Below are positions 27,998 to 35,632 of a stretch of 64,000 nt of DNA, one piece after another. This stretch comes from a virus. Within the stretch, counting starts at the first letter, position 1. Each line of letters begins with the position of its first letter. The translations under genes and the position numbers were made by a program. The notes under the pieces were generated by a model. That model was not told where the DNA came from, ran no database searches, and saw only the letters and a program-made list of their open reading frames with translations. The stretch is taken from positions 1-64,000 of IMG/VR virus record IMGVR_UViG_3300044692_000034. One strand, given 5' to 3'.

Positions 27998-28021
27998 GCG
28001 GCCCGTGTCAGGTTGCGGACG

Positions 28022-28486
28022 TTACTCCAGGATGCCGAGTGCGTCCTCGGTCTGCCAGCCGTCGCCGTCGCAGGAGAAGCCGATGGTCTCGCGCTGCATC
28101 CGGCCGCGCCGCGTCTCCCACACCTCGATGGTGCCGTCGCAGCCCTCGCCGTCGCTCATCCACGCCGTGAAGTCGCAGAACGCCTTGCGGCTGCCCATGT
28201 CGCACGGGTCGAGCGTGTACGAGTTCAGCAGCACGTTCCAGACGCTGAACTCGCCGTCGGACGTGTCGCCGTCGGCGTCGGTCGGTTCCTCCACGGGCTC
28301 GGTGATCATGCCGTCGGGGTACGCGAGGTTGTACGACTGCTCGAAGTACTCGATCCAGTCGCCGAGTTCGAGCTGCGCCTGCACGTACGCCTGATGCTTC
28401 GTCGGCAGCGGGACGTGCGCGTTCGCGGCCGGCGCCGCCGTGAGCATGAGCAGCTGCACGACGACCGCCAAGATGGCCTTCTTCAT
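28022..28486 (-). CDS. 154-residue secreted protein
   Basis: ATG 28486 overlaps the previous stop (ATGA). A clear signal peptide, MKKAILAVVVQLLM to about AANAH, is followed by an acidic mature part with four Cys in pairs (LDPCDMGSRKAFCDF, GCDG, FSCDG). This suits an extracytoplasmic protein. No family is recognised. Confidence 0.75.
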   Translation of the reverse strand: MKKAILAVVVQLLMLTAAPAANAHVPLPTKHQAYVQAQLELGDWIEYFEQSYNLAYPDGMITEPVEEPTDADGDTSDGEFSVWNVLLNSYTLDPCDMGSRKAFCDFTAWMSDGEGCDGTIEVWETRRGRMQRETIGFSCDGDGWQTEDALGILE

Positions 28487-28797
28487 GTGACTGTGGCTTT
28501 CTGTTCTTCGAGTTGTGACCGTGCGGTGGCGAGCGAGACCGCGTACCCGCTACCGAGCCGGCCGGGAAACTCCTGCTCCATGAACACGTACTCCCCGAGC
28601 ACGTCCTCGAGCTTGGCGCCGATGGCCTTGAGGTACGCGGGCAGGTCCACGTCCTCCTCGAGGTAGACCATGCCGCGAGCGCGATCGACGTAGCTGAAGT
28701 CACTCACAGTCACGCCGGAGACGAAGACGTCAACGGCGCGGACCTCCAACCATGCGTGACTGGGGTCGTTGATGAGGCGTAGGTGCGCGGTGGGCAT
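28483..28797 (-). CDS. 104-residue leaderless protein
   Basis: It starts MPTAHLRLINDPSH at ATG 28797. Beta-rich first half (LEVRAVDVFVSGVTVSDF), then a helix with acidic residues (LKAIGAKLEDVLGEYVFME). No family is recognised. Confidence 0.75.
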   Translation of the reverse strand: MPTAHLRLINDPSHAWLEVRAVDVFVSGVTVSDFSYVDRARGMVYLEEDVDLPAYLKAIGAKLEDVLGEYVFMEQEFPGRLGSGYAVSLATARSQLEEQKATVT

Positions 28798-28804
28798 GCG
28801 CAAC

Positions 28805-28832
28805 AGACTACGCACGCTTACGGTCGCGTCAA
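28805..28832 (-). promoter_or_regulatory. leaderless promoter for ATG 28797
   Basis: The boxes are -35 TTGACG (28827-28832), a 16-bp spacer and -10 TAGTCT (28805-28810). The -35 box lies inside the last codons of the upstream gene. Confidence 0.7.
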
Positions 28833-29051
28833 CAATGTCTCATCGCGCAGCATCAGCGCGAGCAGCCTACGGGACGGCGTGAGCCGCTGCACACGAGTAC
28901 TCGCCCCCGGCGGGAGCATGTACCCGCCGCACATGTGCGCGTCCAACGGGCGCGGCGCTCGCACACCACCCCGGTAGTAGGACACCACCAGATAGCCACG
29001 GTGCGGCACCCCGCGCGGGTCGAGCGGGTAGCAACGGCAGTTCCGTCCCAT
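28818..29051 (-). CDS. 77-residue basic protein
   Basis: ATG 29051 has GGGGTGG upstream. A GTG nine bases earlier is possible. Arg/Pro-rich with two Cys at the start (NCRCYPLDPRG) and a basic helical end (RRLLALMLRDETLLTRP). Coding quality is moderate. It sits alone between a long hairpin and the next promoter. Confidence 0.55.
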   Translation of the reverse strand: MGRNCRCYPLDPRGVPHRGYLVVSYYRGGVRAPRPLDAHMCGGYMLPPGASTRVQRLTPSRRLLALMLRDETLLTRP

Positions 29052-29103
29052 GAGCGCCACCCCATTGACAGTGCCAGCCGCACGTCATCTCCGCAAGACG
29101 CGC

Positions 29104-29147
29104 GTGGCCCCGGACCTGAGGTTGCCCACCACCGGGTCCGGGGCCAC
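29104..29147 (-). terminator. long-stem hairpin after the 29248 gene
   Basis: GTGGCCCCGGACC (29104-29116) pairs perfectly with 29135-29147 around an 18-nt loop. The gene-free stretch 29052-29247 holds nothing else I can support. Confidence 0.7.
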
Positions 29148-29247
29148 GTCGAGGAGGTTCAGGTCGCCGGAACCTCGCTGTCTCGCTGGCGTTACTGCTC
29201 CACAAGCGTAGCGGCTGCCAGCGCGTCACGCCACTCGCCGCATGTCG

Positions 29248-29535
29248 CTACGGGTCCCACGGCTCGTCCACGTGCGCCTCGATCAAATTCAGGGCGCCGA
29301 GGACGTTGTCCTTACCGAGGAGCTGGTACACCTTCTTCAGGACGTCGGGGTTTTCGCCCTGCGCCGCATGGCGCGCCGGAAGCTCCGCATGCCAATCGCC
29401 AACACCGGCCAACGCGATGACGACAGCTCGCGCCATCTCCGTGCGCGGCACGGCATACCCCGGGAACAGAAAGCGGCAGAGCGCGTACTGCGCCCTCTCC
29501 ATCGCCTCGTCGTCTACGACGATGGTGGTGCTCAT
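29248..29535 (-). CDS. 95-residue protein
   Basis: ATG 29535 overlaps the previous stop (ATGA). Mostly helical (DDEAMERAQYALCRFLFPG, EMARAVVIALAGVGDW, DVLKKVYQLLGKD) with an acidic end. No family is recognised. Confidence 0.75.
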   Translation of the reverse strand: MSTTIVVDDEAMERAQYALCRFLFPGYAVPRTEMARAVVIALAGVGDWHAELPARHAAQGENPDVLKKVYQLLGKDNVLGALNLIEAHVDEPWDP

Positions 29536-29777
29536 GGGCGTGTCTCGCCCTGCATTGGGCTCGGTCGCAACGGGCCTACCGGTGGGCTCCGCACGAGCAC
29601 ACGGAGGTAGTCAGCGTGGACGTCGATGGTCGTGCCCCGAGCGCGCACGCTGCACATGCGCCCGGTGACGCCGGTGCCATCACCCCACTCCGACACGACC
29701 TTGCCTTCGAGCCCGAAGAACTCATCGGCCTCTATGATGACTGTGTCTCCCGGCTGCGCTACGAGGTAGCCGTTCAT
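29532..29777 (-). CDS. 81-residue SH3/KOW-like protein
   Basis: ATG 29777 overlaps the previous stop (ATGA). PGDTVIIEADEFFGLEGKVV, then GRMCSVRARGTTIDVHADYL and LRVLV follow the strand order of a KOW/SH3-like barrel, as in the gene 19340-19543, but the two are not obviously homologous. A binding module is inferred. Confidence 0.65.
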   Translation of the reverse strand: MNGYLVAQPGDTVIIEADEFFGLEGKVVSEWGDGTGVTGRMCSVRARGTTIDVHADYLRVLVRSPPVGPLRPSPMQGETRP

Positions 29778-29932
29778 TGCTCCTCCTTCATCCTGCTGAG
29801 CGCTGCCGCCGCACGGATGCGGGCGCTCATCACTTGCGCCTCGGCTTCGGGTGAGCCGTCCGTCACGACCACGTGCGTTGGGTCGGCGAGCCGCAAATCC
29901 TCAGCCGTAAGATCCCTGTCTCGGTCGAGCAC
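29774..29932 (-). CDS. 52-residue protein
   Basis: GTG 29932 overlaps the previous TAG (TAGTG). Acidic at the start (LDRDRDLTAEDLRLAD) and helical, ending ALSRMKEEQ. No family is recognised. Confidence 0.65.
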   Translation of the reverse strand: MLDRDRDLTAEDLRLADPTHVVVTDGSPEAEAQVMSARIRAAAALSRMKEEQ

Positions 29933-30237
29933 TACAGCACCTCTCTCCACCCCGTCGGATACCCCGGCACCTCGGGATCCGCGATACAGCAATCCTCGCG
30001 GTGCGGACGGCCACCATGGACCGGGCAATCCCCACCCGGGCACCACGGCTCCATCAACGCGACGTACGCGTTGTCGTACAAGGTACGGTGCGCGGCCGGC
30101 GACGGCGCGAACTCCATCGCGTACCCCTCCAGTACGTCGACCATATGCACCACGGCCGACCTGACACCCTGCGGGTAGGTGAGCTTTACCGCCGCACGCA
30201 CCCGGTGCAGGGGCTCGCCCTGTAGGCACTCAAGCAT
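29932..30237 (-). CDS. 101-residue Cys-rich protein
   Basis: ATG 30237, 13 nt after the previous stop. The first half is helical (VVHMVDVLEGYAMEF). The second half has WCPGGDCPVHGGRPHREDCC, a likely zinc or disulphide site. No family is recognised. Confidence 0.7.
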   Translation of the reverse strand: MLECLQGEPLHRVRAAVKLTYPQGVRSAVVHMVDVLEGYAMEFAPSPAAHRTLYDNAYVALMEPWCPGGDCPVHGGRPHREDCCIADPEVPGYPTGWREVL

Positions 30238-30252
30238 GCCCGTACAGGCCCG

Positions 30253-30591
30253 CTAGGGGCTCACCGGTACGCGGGAGTACTCGCCGCAGTGCGCGCACGC
30301 GTACAGCTCTCCCTGGGTCAGGTTGCGCTTGCTGTCGGACTCGACCCAGTGGCCGTGACCGCACGCGCGGCACCCGTACCCCTGGAGGAAGATGACGCCG
30401 CCTTGGAAGGAGACGGGGCCGGTAAAGCCGAGGTCACCGTACTCGCGGTCGACGCCGCTCAGGTACGCGTGCGCCGCCTCGAGGGAGCGGTCGTCGATGC
30501 CCTTCTCGCTGCGCCTGTCCAAGAACTGCGTTGTGCTGATGACCCCGGTCTTGTGCTGCTGGATTGCCAGCAGTGCTTCGATGCTGCTCAC
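30253..30591 (-). CDS. 112-residue protein with zinc ribbon
   Basis: GTG 30591 overlaps the previous TGA. A helical N-terminus (SIEALLAIQQHKTG) is followed by an Arg/Asp-rich part and a C-terminal ribbon CRACGHGHWVE to CAHCGEYSRV. Possibly DNA- or RNA-binding. No family is recognised. Confidence 0.7.
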   Translation of the reverse strand: MSSIEALLAIQQHKTGVISTTQFLDRRSEKGIDDRSLEAAHAYLSGVDREYGDLGFTGPVSFQGGVIFLQGYGCRACGHGHWVESDSKRNLTQGELYACAHCGEYSRVPVSP

Positions 30592-30818
30592 GTCACAGTT
30601 CTCCAGTACCGCTCGTCGTGTAGGCGGTCGCCGGCGACGGTGATGCGTCTCACGCCGCCTTGCCACCTGCCCGTCCTCTCGCTGCGCGCCGATGAGACAT
30701 CGTGTCCCAGCGGCGCCAGCTTGTACTCGTCCGCGCTGAGCATGTAGTCGGTCACGAGCCAGCGCCGGCCCGTCCTAGACCTGGCGCTGACTACTTCGCG
30801 GCCGAGCAGCGCTCCCAT
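30588..30818 (-). CDS. 76-residue basic protein
   Basis: ATG 30818 follows the upstream TAG directly (TAGATG). Arg-rich throughout (SARSRTGRRWLVTDY, RTGRWQGGVRRITV) with strand character. Possibly nucleic-acid binding. No family is recognised. Confidence 0.7.
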   Translation of the reverse strand: MGALLGREVVSARSRTGRRWLVTDYMLSADEYKLAPLGHDVSSARSERTGRWQGGVRRITVAGDRLHDERYWRTVT

Positions 30819-31076
30819 CTACGTGCCGATGACGACGTCCACGACGCCGCGTGTGTTGACCAACGGCACGTCCGTAATGAACGCCTCGTGGTTGCTGTCC
30901 GCGTAGCCGACGCTCTGCTCGTTCACGCGGAGCGCGTTCTCCACCCCGGCGGAGATCCGATGGTGCGCCTCCTTGGTGCTGAGGTAGCTGGCGATCTCGT
31001 GGGCGGTCAACCCCTCGGCTTGCACGAGCAGACTCATCCGCACGTCCACGACAACTTCGACTCCGGCTTGGCTCAC
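30819..31076 (-). CDS. 85-residue protein
   Basis: GTG 31076 overlaps the previous TGA. Alpha/beta pattern: strand GVEVVVDVRMSLLV, helix TAHEIASYLSTKEAHH, strand GVVDVVIGT. No family is recognised. Confidence 0.75.
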   Translation of the reverse strand: MSQAGVEVVVDVRMSLLVQAEGLTAHEIASYLSTKEAHHRISAGVENALRVNEQSVGYADSNHEAFITDVPLVNTRGVVDVVIGT

Positions 31077-31309
31077 GGTGCGCCCTCCACGAGGTAACCC
31101 ATCTCCGACATGTGCATGTGCTTCCTGTCGACAACCTGAGAGCTGTCGATGTACGTCAGCTTGTCCGGCCCGTCCAGGTCCTCGCCGGCGAAGTTGACGC
31201 GATGCCCCGTTATGCGGAGCAGCGACACGCTCGGGCCACGCAGGTAGACGGACGTCTGCTCGCCGCTGTCGTTGTACGTGACGAGCATGTAGCGCGGCTT
31301 CCACGCCAC
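31073..31309 (-). CDS. 78-residue protein
   Basis: GTG 31309, five nucleotides after the previous stop. Beta-rich (RYMLVTYNDSGEQTSVYLRG, LLRITGHRVNFAGEDL). No family is recognised. Second in the unit headed by the zinc-ribbon gene. Confidence 0.7.
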   Translation of the reverse strand: MAWKPRYMLVTYNDSGEQTSVYLRGPSVSLLRITGHRVNFAGEDLDGPDKLTYIDSSQVVDRKHMHMSEMGYLVEGAP

Positions 31310-31314
31310 GGGGT

Positions 31315-32061
31315 CTACTTGTCCTTCTTGGCGTTGCGGCGCGCGTCACGGCACGCGCGGCACTCCGTCGACCGGGCGCCACCGTTCGTCGTCGGGAACT
31401 TCGTGACGGGCTTCGTCTCCCCGCACGGGCCGGTGCAGGTCATCTCGCCGTCCTTGCTGGCCGCTCCCGGGCGCGGCTCCGCCTGCTTCCGCTTGGCGCG
31501 GCTCGTCGTGCCGCGCGGCACGAACCCGTCGCCGTTCACCGACGGAGCGGAGATGAGCCGCGTGTGCTGGCACGCGGCCAACGCCGCGACGAACTTGACG
31601 TCCACCTTGCGGCCTCGGTCGCGCTCCCCGTCGTCGTCGCTCTCGTCGCCTTCCAGGTAGGCGGTCAGCGCCTCCTCGTACTCGCGGCATGCCTTCTCCT
31701 CGAGGGCCTTGGCGTCGGCGAGCTGCTGCTCAGCCGGCGACAGCGCCTTGCCCTGCTCGGCGGGGAAGTGCACGCACGGGAAGACCTTGAAGTCCTGCCG
31801 GTACGTGTCCATCTCCGACGACTCCGGGTCGTACTCGAAGTCGCTCGGCGGGTACGTGGCCAGCACGACCTCGTCGAACTCGTGCGCGAGCATGGTCATC
31901 GGGAACTCGGCGATGTACGGCAGCCGGCGCGTGTCGGGGCATGCCGTAGCGTGCACGTGGAACGTCTCGCCCGGCACGGGCAGGTTCGGGCCGTACACGT
32001 CAACGCTTACGGTGGCGCGCTCTGTGGTGGTGTCCGGCGCGGCGGTGGTGGGCGTACTCAT
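31315..32061 (-). CDS. acidic protein with C-terminal zinc-ribbon module
   Basis: 248 residues, leaderless ATG 32061 (MSTPTTAAPDTT). Residues 1-110 are beta-rich. A helical acidic section (ALSPAEQQLADAKALEEKA, LEGDESDDDGERDRG) follows, then a basic linker. The C-terminus CTGPCGETKPVTKFPTTNGG then ECRACRDARRNAKK is the shared module of the paralogues 743-1333 and 36815-37504, here in its most canonical form. The pattern resembles the Cys-rich knuckle attached to HNH/endonuclease-VII-like proteins, but no catalytic His-Asn-His is visible. A role in binding nucleic acid is inferred. Confidence 0.8.
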   Translation of the reverse strand: MSTPTTAAPDTTTERATVSVDVYGPNLPVPGETFHVHATACPDTRRLPYIAEFPMTMLAHEFDEVVLATYPPSDFEYDPESSEMDTYRQDFKVFPCVHFPAEQGKALSPAEQQLADAKALEEKACREYEEALTAYLEGDESDDDGERDRGRKVDVKFVAALAACQHTRLISAPSVNGDGFVPRGTTSRAKRKQAEPRPGAASKDGEMTCTGPCGETKPVTKFPTTNGGARSTECRACRDARRNAKKDK

Positions 32062-32068
32062 AGACAGA

Positions 32069-32097
32069 AGACTAGTGCAGGGTGGGCCGCAAGGCAA
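32069..32097 (-). promoter_or_regulatory. leaderless promoter for ATG 32061
   Basis: The boxes are -35 TTGCCT (32092-32097), a 17-bp spacer and -10 TAGTCT (32069-32074). The start is ATGAGTACGCCCACC, so the CCCACC word is displaced by two codons. Confidence 0.7.
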
Positions 32098-32100
32098 GCA

Positions 32101-32394
32101 CTAAAGTTCAGGGTCGTAGCCGGTTATCTCTCTCAGCAGCCGCACACCCTCGCCGCCCTTGTACACCGACCAGCACCCCCGCTTCACCTCGACGGTCGCT
32201 TGGTGCTCATCGTGCAACCGGCGCAGCAGCGACCGCGTCACCGACAGCGACAGGCCGCACTCGTTTGCGACCTGCCGAACCGTCGAGTAGCCACGCCCGT
32301 GCCTGTACCAGCCATCCGACCGCCCTTGCAGACGGATGGTTGTCGCCAGCGCAACAAGAACCGCACGCTCGCGCTCACTCAGCGAGGTGGGCAT
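32101..32394 (-). CDS. winged-helix DNA-binding protein
   Basis: 97 residues. ATG 32394 has GGAAAG upstream. SERERAVLVALATTIRLQ, then STVRQVANECGLSLSVTRSL, then LRRLHDEHQATVEVKRGCW make a helix-turn-helix plus wing, as in replication initiator or MarR-like domains. It is last in the unit that starts at 33719 and overlaps the previous gene by 20 nt. A regulatory role is inferred. Confidence 0.75.
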   Translation of the reverse strand: MPTSLSERERAVLVALATTIRLQGRSDGWYRHGRGYSTVRQVANECGLSLSVTRSLLRRLHDEHQATVEVKRGCWSVYKGGEGVRLLREITGYDPEL

Positions 32395-32665
32395 CTTTCC
32401 GCTCAAGGATCTCCGTCAGGTGGCTGACAACGCGGTCGAGCTTGCCGGTGCGCGCAATGGTTAGCGCCTGCCTGATGGCCGTTTCGAGGCCTTGTGCACG
32501 GTCGGTGGAGTTGAGGGCGTTGGCGATCTTGAGGGCGTTGGCTATGCCCCGCTCGTTCCCGTAGCTGCGAGCGACCTCATCGACGAACGGCGTGCCTCCG
32601 ACGACGACCACGCAGGCGATGTTGGGGTGAATCTCCAGCGCCTTGTACCGCTCGGTCGGTCTCAT
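32375..32665 (-). CDS. 96-residue protein
   Basis: ATG 32665 overlaps the previous stop (ATGA). A strand (IACVVVVGGTPFVDEVA) followed by helices rich in Ala/Arg (IANALKIANALN, AIRQALTIAR). No family is recognised. Confidence 0.75.
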   Translation of the reverse strand: MRPTERYKALEIHPNIACVVVVGGTPFVDEVARSYGNERGIANALKIANALNSTDRAQGLETAIRQALTIARTGKLDRVVSHLTEILERKDAHLAE

Positions 32666-32940
32666 TTCACGAGGCCCCACACGATGTCCATGGCGCGGAC
32701 GGGATCCATCTTGGCGAGCTTGTCGCGGTTCTTCTCGTTGAGCTTGTCGGCGACGGCGACGAGCGCCTGCGCGGAGACGGCGTCGATGAGCACGCCCTTG
32801 TACCGCCGCGCGCTGTGCGCCGCAACGATCTCCCTGCACGTGCTCACGAGATCTCCCTGCTGCCGCTCCTCGATCATGCCAAGCCAGAGCGCGAGGTCCG
32901 GGTCGTAGTCGGGTGACGTCTCGTCGAGTAGCGGGTTCAT
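32662..32940 (-). CDS. 92-residue helical protein
   Basis: ATG 32940 overlaps the previous stop (ATGA). Helical and charged (LALWLGMIEERQQGDLV, ALVAVADKLNEKNRDKLAKM). No family is recognised. Confidence 0.75.
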   Translation of the reverse strand: MNPLLDETSPDYDPDLALWLGMIEERQQGDLVSTCREIVAAHSARRYKGVLIDAVSAQALVAVADKLNEKNRDKLAKMDPVRAMDIVWGLVK

Positions 32941-33719
32941 GCCGGCACCTCCTGCTTGCCGTGGTCGCGGATAAACGCCTTGGCGCGTGCGTTGCTGCAC
33001 CAGTACGGCACCTTTTCGCCGGCGCCACCATGCGTCCGGCAGTACCCGTGATGGTCGAAGTCGCACATCTCGTCGTCGACATGCTCCGCGAGAAGGTTCG
33101 CGGCTTCTTCGACGGCATGCGCCAGGTCGTGATCCTCTTCGACGGCGAGCACCCACGTCACCCGGCCGCCGGCCATCGTCCGCAAGTTGAACGTCACGGA
33201 CCGGTCTCCCTCGAACTGGAAGTAGACGACGTCATAGTCGCGGCCCTTGAGGTCGGGGTCGGACATATGGTGGTGGCCGACGTGCCCGTCCCTCTCCTTC
33301 ATGTAGCGTCGCACGTCCTCGTTGTCGCGTAGGCTCGTGTCGATGGACCACACGCCGTACGTGGTGCCGGCCATGATGTGGACCCACGGGCGGCCGTCGG
33401 AGAGCGACTTGGTGCTTATGCGGATGCCGCCGTCGCGGGCGCCGTCCGTCCAGTTGCCGGGGCCGTCCTTGAAGTGCTCGCTCGCACGGACCTCGGGTCG
33501 CAGCAGATCCAGGTTCTCGTTGACGGCGACCCACGTGTATCGCTTGCCGACGAACATGCTGCGCAACCGCGCGTACACGAACGGTGCGTTGACGAGGGTC
33601 AGGTAGCCGTACGCGGACCAGGCGTTGACTCGCCGCTGCTCGCGGCGTTCGTAGTCTTGTGCGGCGAACAGGCGGGGCGCGGCGCGGCGAGCACGAGCGG
33701 CGTCATTGGTGGTGGGCAT
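32937..33719 (-). CDS. 260-residue leaderless protein
   Basis: It starts MPTTNDAARARRAA at ATG 33719, with a basic N-terminus (RRAAPRLFAAQDYERREQRR). The middle is beta-rich (YTWVAVNENLDLLRP, RPWVHIMAGTTYGVW). It has a His-rich stretch (DGHVGHHHMSDPD) and a C-terminal Cys/His region (CDFDHHGYCRTHGG, YWCSN) that could bind metal. No family is recognised. It heads a four-gene unit. Confidence 0.75.
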   Translation of the reverse strand: MPTTNDAARARRAAPRLFAAQDYERREQRRVNAWSAYGYLTLVNAPFVYARLRSMFVGKRYTWVAVNENLDLLRPEVRASEHFKDGPGNWTDGARDGGIRISTKSLSDGRPWVHIMAGTTYGVWSIDTSLRDNEDVRRYMKERDGHVGHHHMSDPDLKGRDYDVVYFQFEGDRSVTFNLRTMAGGRVTWVLAVEEDHDLAHAVEEAANLLAEHVDDEMCDFDHHGYCRTHGGAGEKVPYWCSNARAKAFIRDHGKQEVPA

Positions 33720-33725
33720 GTTGAC

Positions 33726-33754
33726 AGAATGGCGTGCGGTTGCCATCGTGGCAA
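33726..33754 (-). promoter_or_regulatory. leaderless promoter for ATG 33719
   Basis: The boxes are -35 TTGCCA (33749-33754), a 17-bp spacer and a weak -10 CATTCT (33726-33731), 6 nt before the ATG. Confidence 0.6.
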
Positions 33755-33773
33755 GCGAGACGTGCCGTACGGG

Positions 33774-34124
33774 CTAGCTGCCGAACGCCTTGCCGATGGC
33801 GTCGGCTGCACTCCCCGGCTGCGGCACGATGACACCGAAGACCTGGCCAACACGAAGGACGAGCAGCTTCTCTTCGTGCACGTCGACGTAGGCGCCGGCG
33901 TTCGCAGGGAACACGACGTGATCGCCGACCTTGACGGGCATCTCGATGTCGTGCTGTCCCCACCAGTCGAGGCCGGGGCCTGCTGCGAGCACGATGCCGT
34001 GATGCGGCGGCATCTGCGCCTCGTAGCGGTTGGCGGGGAGCACGAGGCCGCTCTCGCGGACCTCCTCTCGCTCCAATTCTTTCACGACCAGGTAGTCGAA
34101 GATCGGTTGTAGCTGGTCGGGCAT
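33774..34124 (-). CDS. GroES-like co-chaperonin
   Basis: 116 residues. ATG 34124 overlaps the previous TAA (TAATG). The Cpn10 pattern is clear: IFDYLVVKELEREEVRESGL then VLPAN, a mobile-loop-sized stretch, HGIVLAAGPG, VKVGDHVVFPANAGAYVDV, and LLVLRVGQVFGVI. GroES caps a GroEL-type chamber. Phage versions (as gp31 of T4) let the host chaperonin fold phage proteins, usually the capsid. An insertion (GPGLDWWGQHDIEMP) replaces the usual turn. No GroEL gene is in the window, so it should work with the host's. Confidence 0.85.
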   Translation of the reverse strand: MPDQLQPIFDYLVVKELEREEVRESGLVLPANRYEAQMPPHHGIVLAAGPGLDWWGQHDIEMPVKVGDHVVFPANAGAYVDVHEEKLLVLRVGQVFGVIVPQPGSAADAIGKAFGS

Positions 34125-34327
34125 TAGATCCACCCCGTGGCGCCGGCCTCGACCCACGGGCCGGTGTCGTCCCACTCCCAGATGCCGTCCGTGTCGATGG
34201 TTCCGACGTCGCCGTTGTCGCACTCGTACCTGATCGTCAGGTCGTGCGGGTCGAAGCGCCACGTGACGATCGGTGAGGTCTCGTTGATCTCGGCGAACGC
34301 ACGCTGCTGCTCTGCGCTGGGTTCCAT
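34124..34327 (-). CDS. 67-residue acidic protein
   Basis: ATG 34327 overlaps the previous TGA (TGATG). A short helix (AEQQRAFAEINET) then strands rich in Asp/Trp (IRYECDNGDVGTIDTDGIWE). No family is recognised. Confidence 0.75.
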   Translation of the reverse strand: MEPSAEQQRAFAEINETSPIVTWRFDPHDLTIRYECDNGDVGTIDTDGIWEWDDTGPWVEAGATGWI

Positions 34328-34545
34328 CAGTGAACCGCGATCCCTTCTGAGTTCAGTTCGGCGAGGCGAGCTTGCAGCGCCAGCGTGGCGTACGCGTTCC
34401 CCATGGTCGCGTACACGGCGCCGTTCTCGGGGTAGACGGCGCGTTTGTCGTCGGCGAGCCGCAGGCATGCCCGCGCCCGCGACTCGAAGTAGTCAGCGCT
34501 CGCGTCGCTGGTGTCTTCGTCGGTGAGTAGCGCGTCCAGGTGCAT
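34327..34545 (-). CDS. 72-residue helical protein
   Basis: ATG 34545 follows the previous TAA by two nucleotides. Helical and acidic at the start (LDALLTDEDTSDASADYFES), with Ala-rich helices at the end. No family is recognised. Confidence 0.7.
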   Translation of the reverse strand: MHLDALLTDEDTSDASADYFESRARACLRLADDKRAVYPENGAVYATMGNAYATLALQARLAELNSEGIAVH

Positions 34546-34547
34546 GG

Positions 34548-35234
34548 TTAGGACTCCTGCTGGGGGGCGCTGTCCCCGCCGGCCCACGCCGGGTCGTTGC
34601 GCAGCTCCTCGCGGCTGTACATGCGCCAGTTGTAGTCGAACAGGTGGTTGTGGGAGTTGCCGTCGAGGTTGTACTTATTCGGCGACACGCTCACCTTGAA
34701 GAAGGAGCGCATGCCGCCGGGGTCCGGGATGATCGGCGTGCAGTGGATGACGCTCGGGTCGAGCCGGTAGATCGTGTTGGCGTCGCCGTCCATGACCCTG
34801 ATCTTGTTGTCGCCTCGCATGGCGGAGAGTCGGATCTGCTGCTCGAACTGGTGGGCCGACTCCACGTGGTCCTTGCTGATGTCGTCGAACTGCCCGACGG
34901 CGAACCTTGTGGGCCACTGGTCGGCCCAGATGTAGTTGATGTCGTCGCTGCCGAAGCCGTCGGCGTGCCAGCCGGGACGGTTGAGCGGGTTGCCGGGCGT
35001 CGCAAACCCGCGCTTGGCGGTCACGTACACGTAGTGCCCGTCGTTGACGCCCTCCGCCCACACGATCCCCTCGATCGTGTTGCGCATGAACTCCAGGCTC
35101 GGTGGCAGGAGGATCACGTCGCTGTGCGCCATGACGACCGGTAGGTACAGCCACGTGCAGAACTCGCGCCACTCCGGCAGCAGGTGGTCGCGGTCGTAGA
35201 TCCCCGGGTGCTGCCCGTATTTGTAGTCGGTCAT
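34548..35234 (-). CDS. 2OG-Fe(II)-type oxygenase candidate
   Basis: 228 residues. ATG 35234 overlaps the previous stop (ATGA). RPGWHADGFGSDD supplies an H-x-D pair. About 85 residues later SVIHCTPIIPDPGG supplies the distal His, and RSFFKVSVS follows with an Arg at the spacing that binds 2-oxoglutarate. These match the double-stranded beta-helix dioxygenase facial triad. Substrates in phages include nucleobases and proteins, and nothing here tells which. The Trp/Tyr-rich strands fit the fold. Confidence 0.65.
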   Translation of the reverse strand: MTDYKYGQHPGIYDRDHLLPEWREFCTWLYLPVVMAHSDVILLPPSLEFMRNTIEGIVWAEGVNDGHYVYVTAKRGFATPGNPLNRPGWHADGFGSDDINYIWADQWPTRFAVGQFDDISKDHVESAHQFEQQIRLSAMRGDNKIRVMDGDANTIYRLDPSVIHCTPIIPDPGGMRSFFKVSVSPNKYNLDGNSHNHLFDYNWRMYSREELRNDPAWAGGDSAPQQES

Positions 35235-35632
35235 TGTTTCTTCGCGAAGAGCGTGTTGTATTCGAAGATGATGTCGGCTGTGCCGTAAGTGCCTTCCATG
35301 TACGACGCAGGGTCCACGCTCATCTCTTCGCACAAGTCGACGTATGTGGCTGACTTGATGCGCAGCTCGCGGCCTTCCTCTGTCGTCACCATGCCCTCGC
35401 CCTCTGCGGTGAGGTCGACGTGGTACGTGTCCCATGCGTACCTGAGCGCGTCGATCTTGTCCCACGCGAACGCTCGGCGCTCGCGGTCGAGCCACAGCAG
35501 CTCATTGTCACCGTACACACCGCACGAGCACGTCGCGCCCTCGTCTCCCTCGGTGGGGTGGCTGTGCCGGTAGGAGCATGACGGCTCGTGCTCCGCCTTC
35601 GGCTGCTTCGCGCATTCGACGACCCACGGCAT
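35231..35632 (-). CDS. 133-residue Cys-containing protein
   Basis: ATG 35632 overlaps the previous stop (TGATG). PSCSYRHSHPTEGDEGATC and SCGVY hold Cys and His for a zinc site in the first third. The rest is acidic and mixed (AWDTYHVDLTAEGEGMV). No family is recognised. Confidence 0.75.
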   Translation of the reverse strand: MPWVVECAKQPKAEHEPSCSYRHSHPTEGDEGATCSCGVYGDNELLWLDRERRAFAWDKIDALRYAWDTYHVDLTAEGEGMVTTEEGRELRIKSATYVDLCEEMSVDPASYMEGTYGTADIIFEYNTLFAKKQ

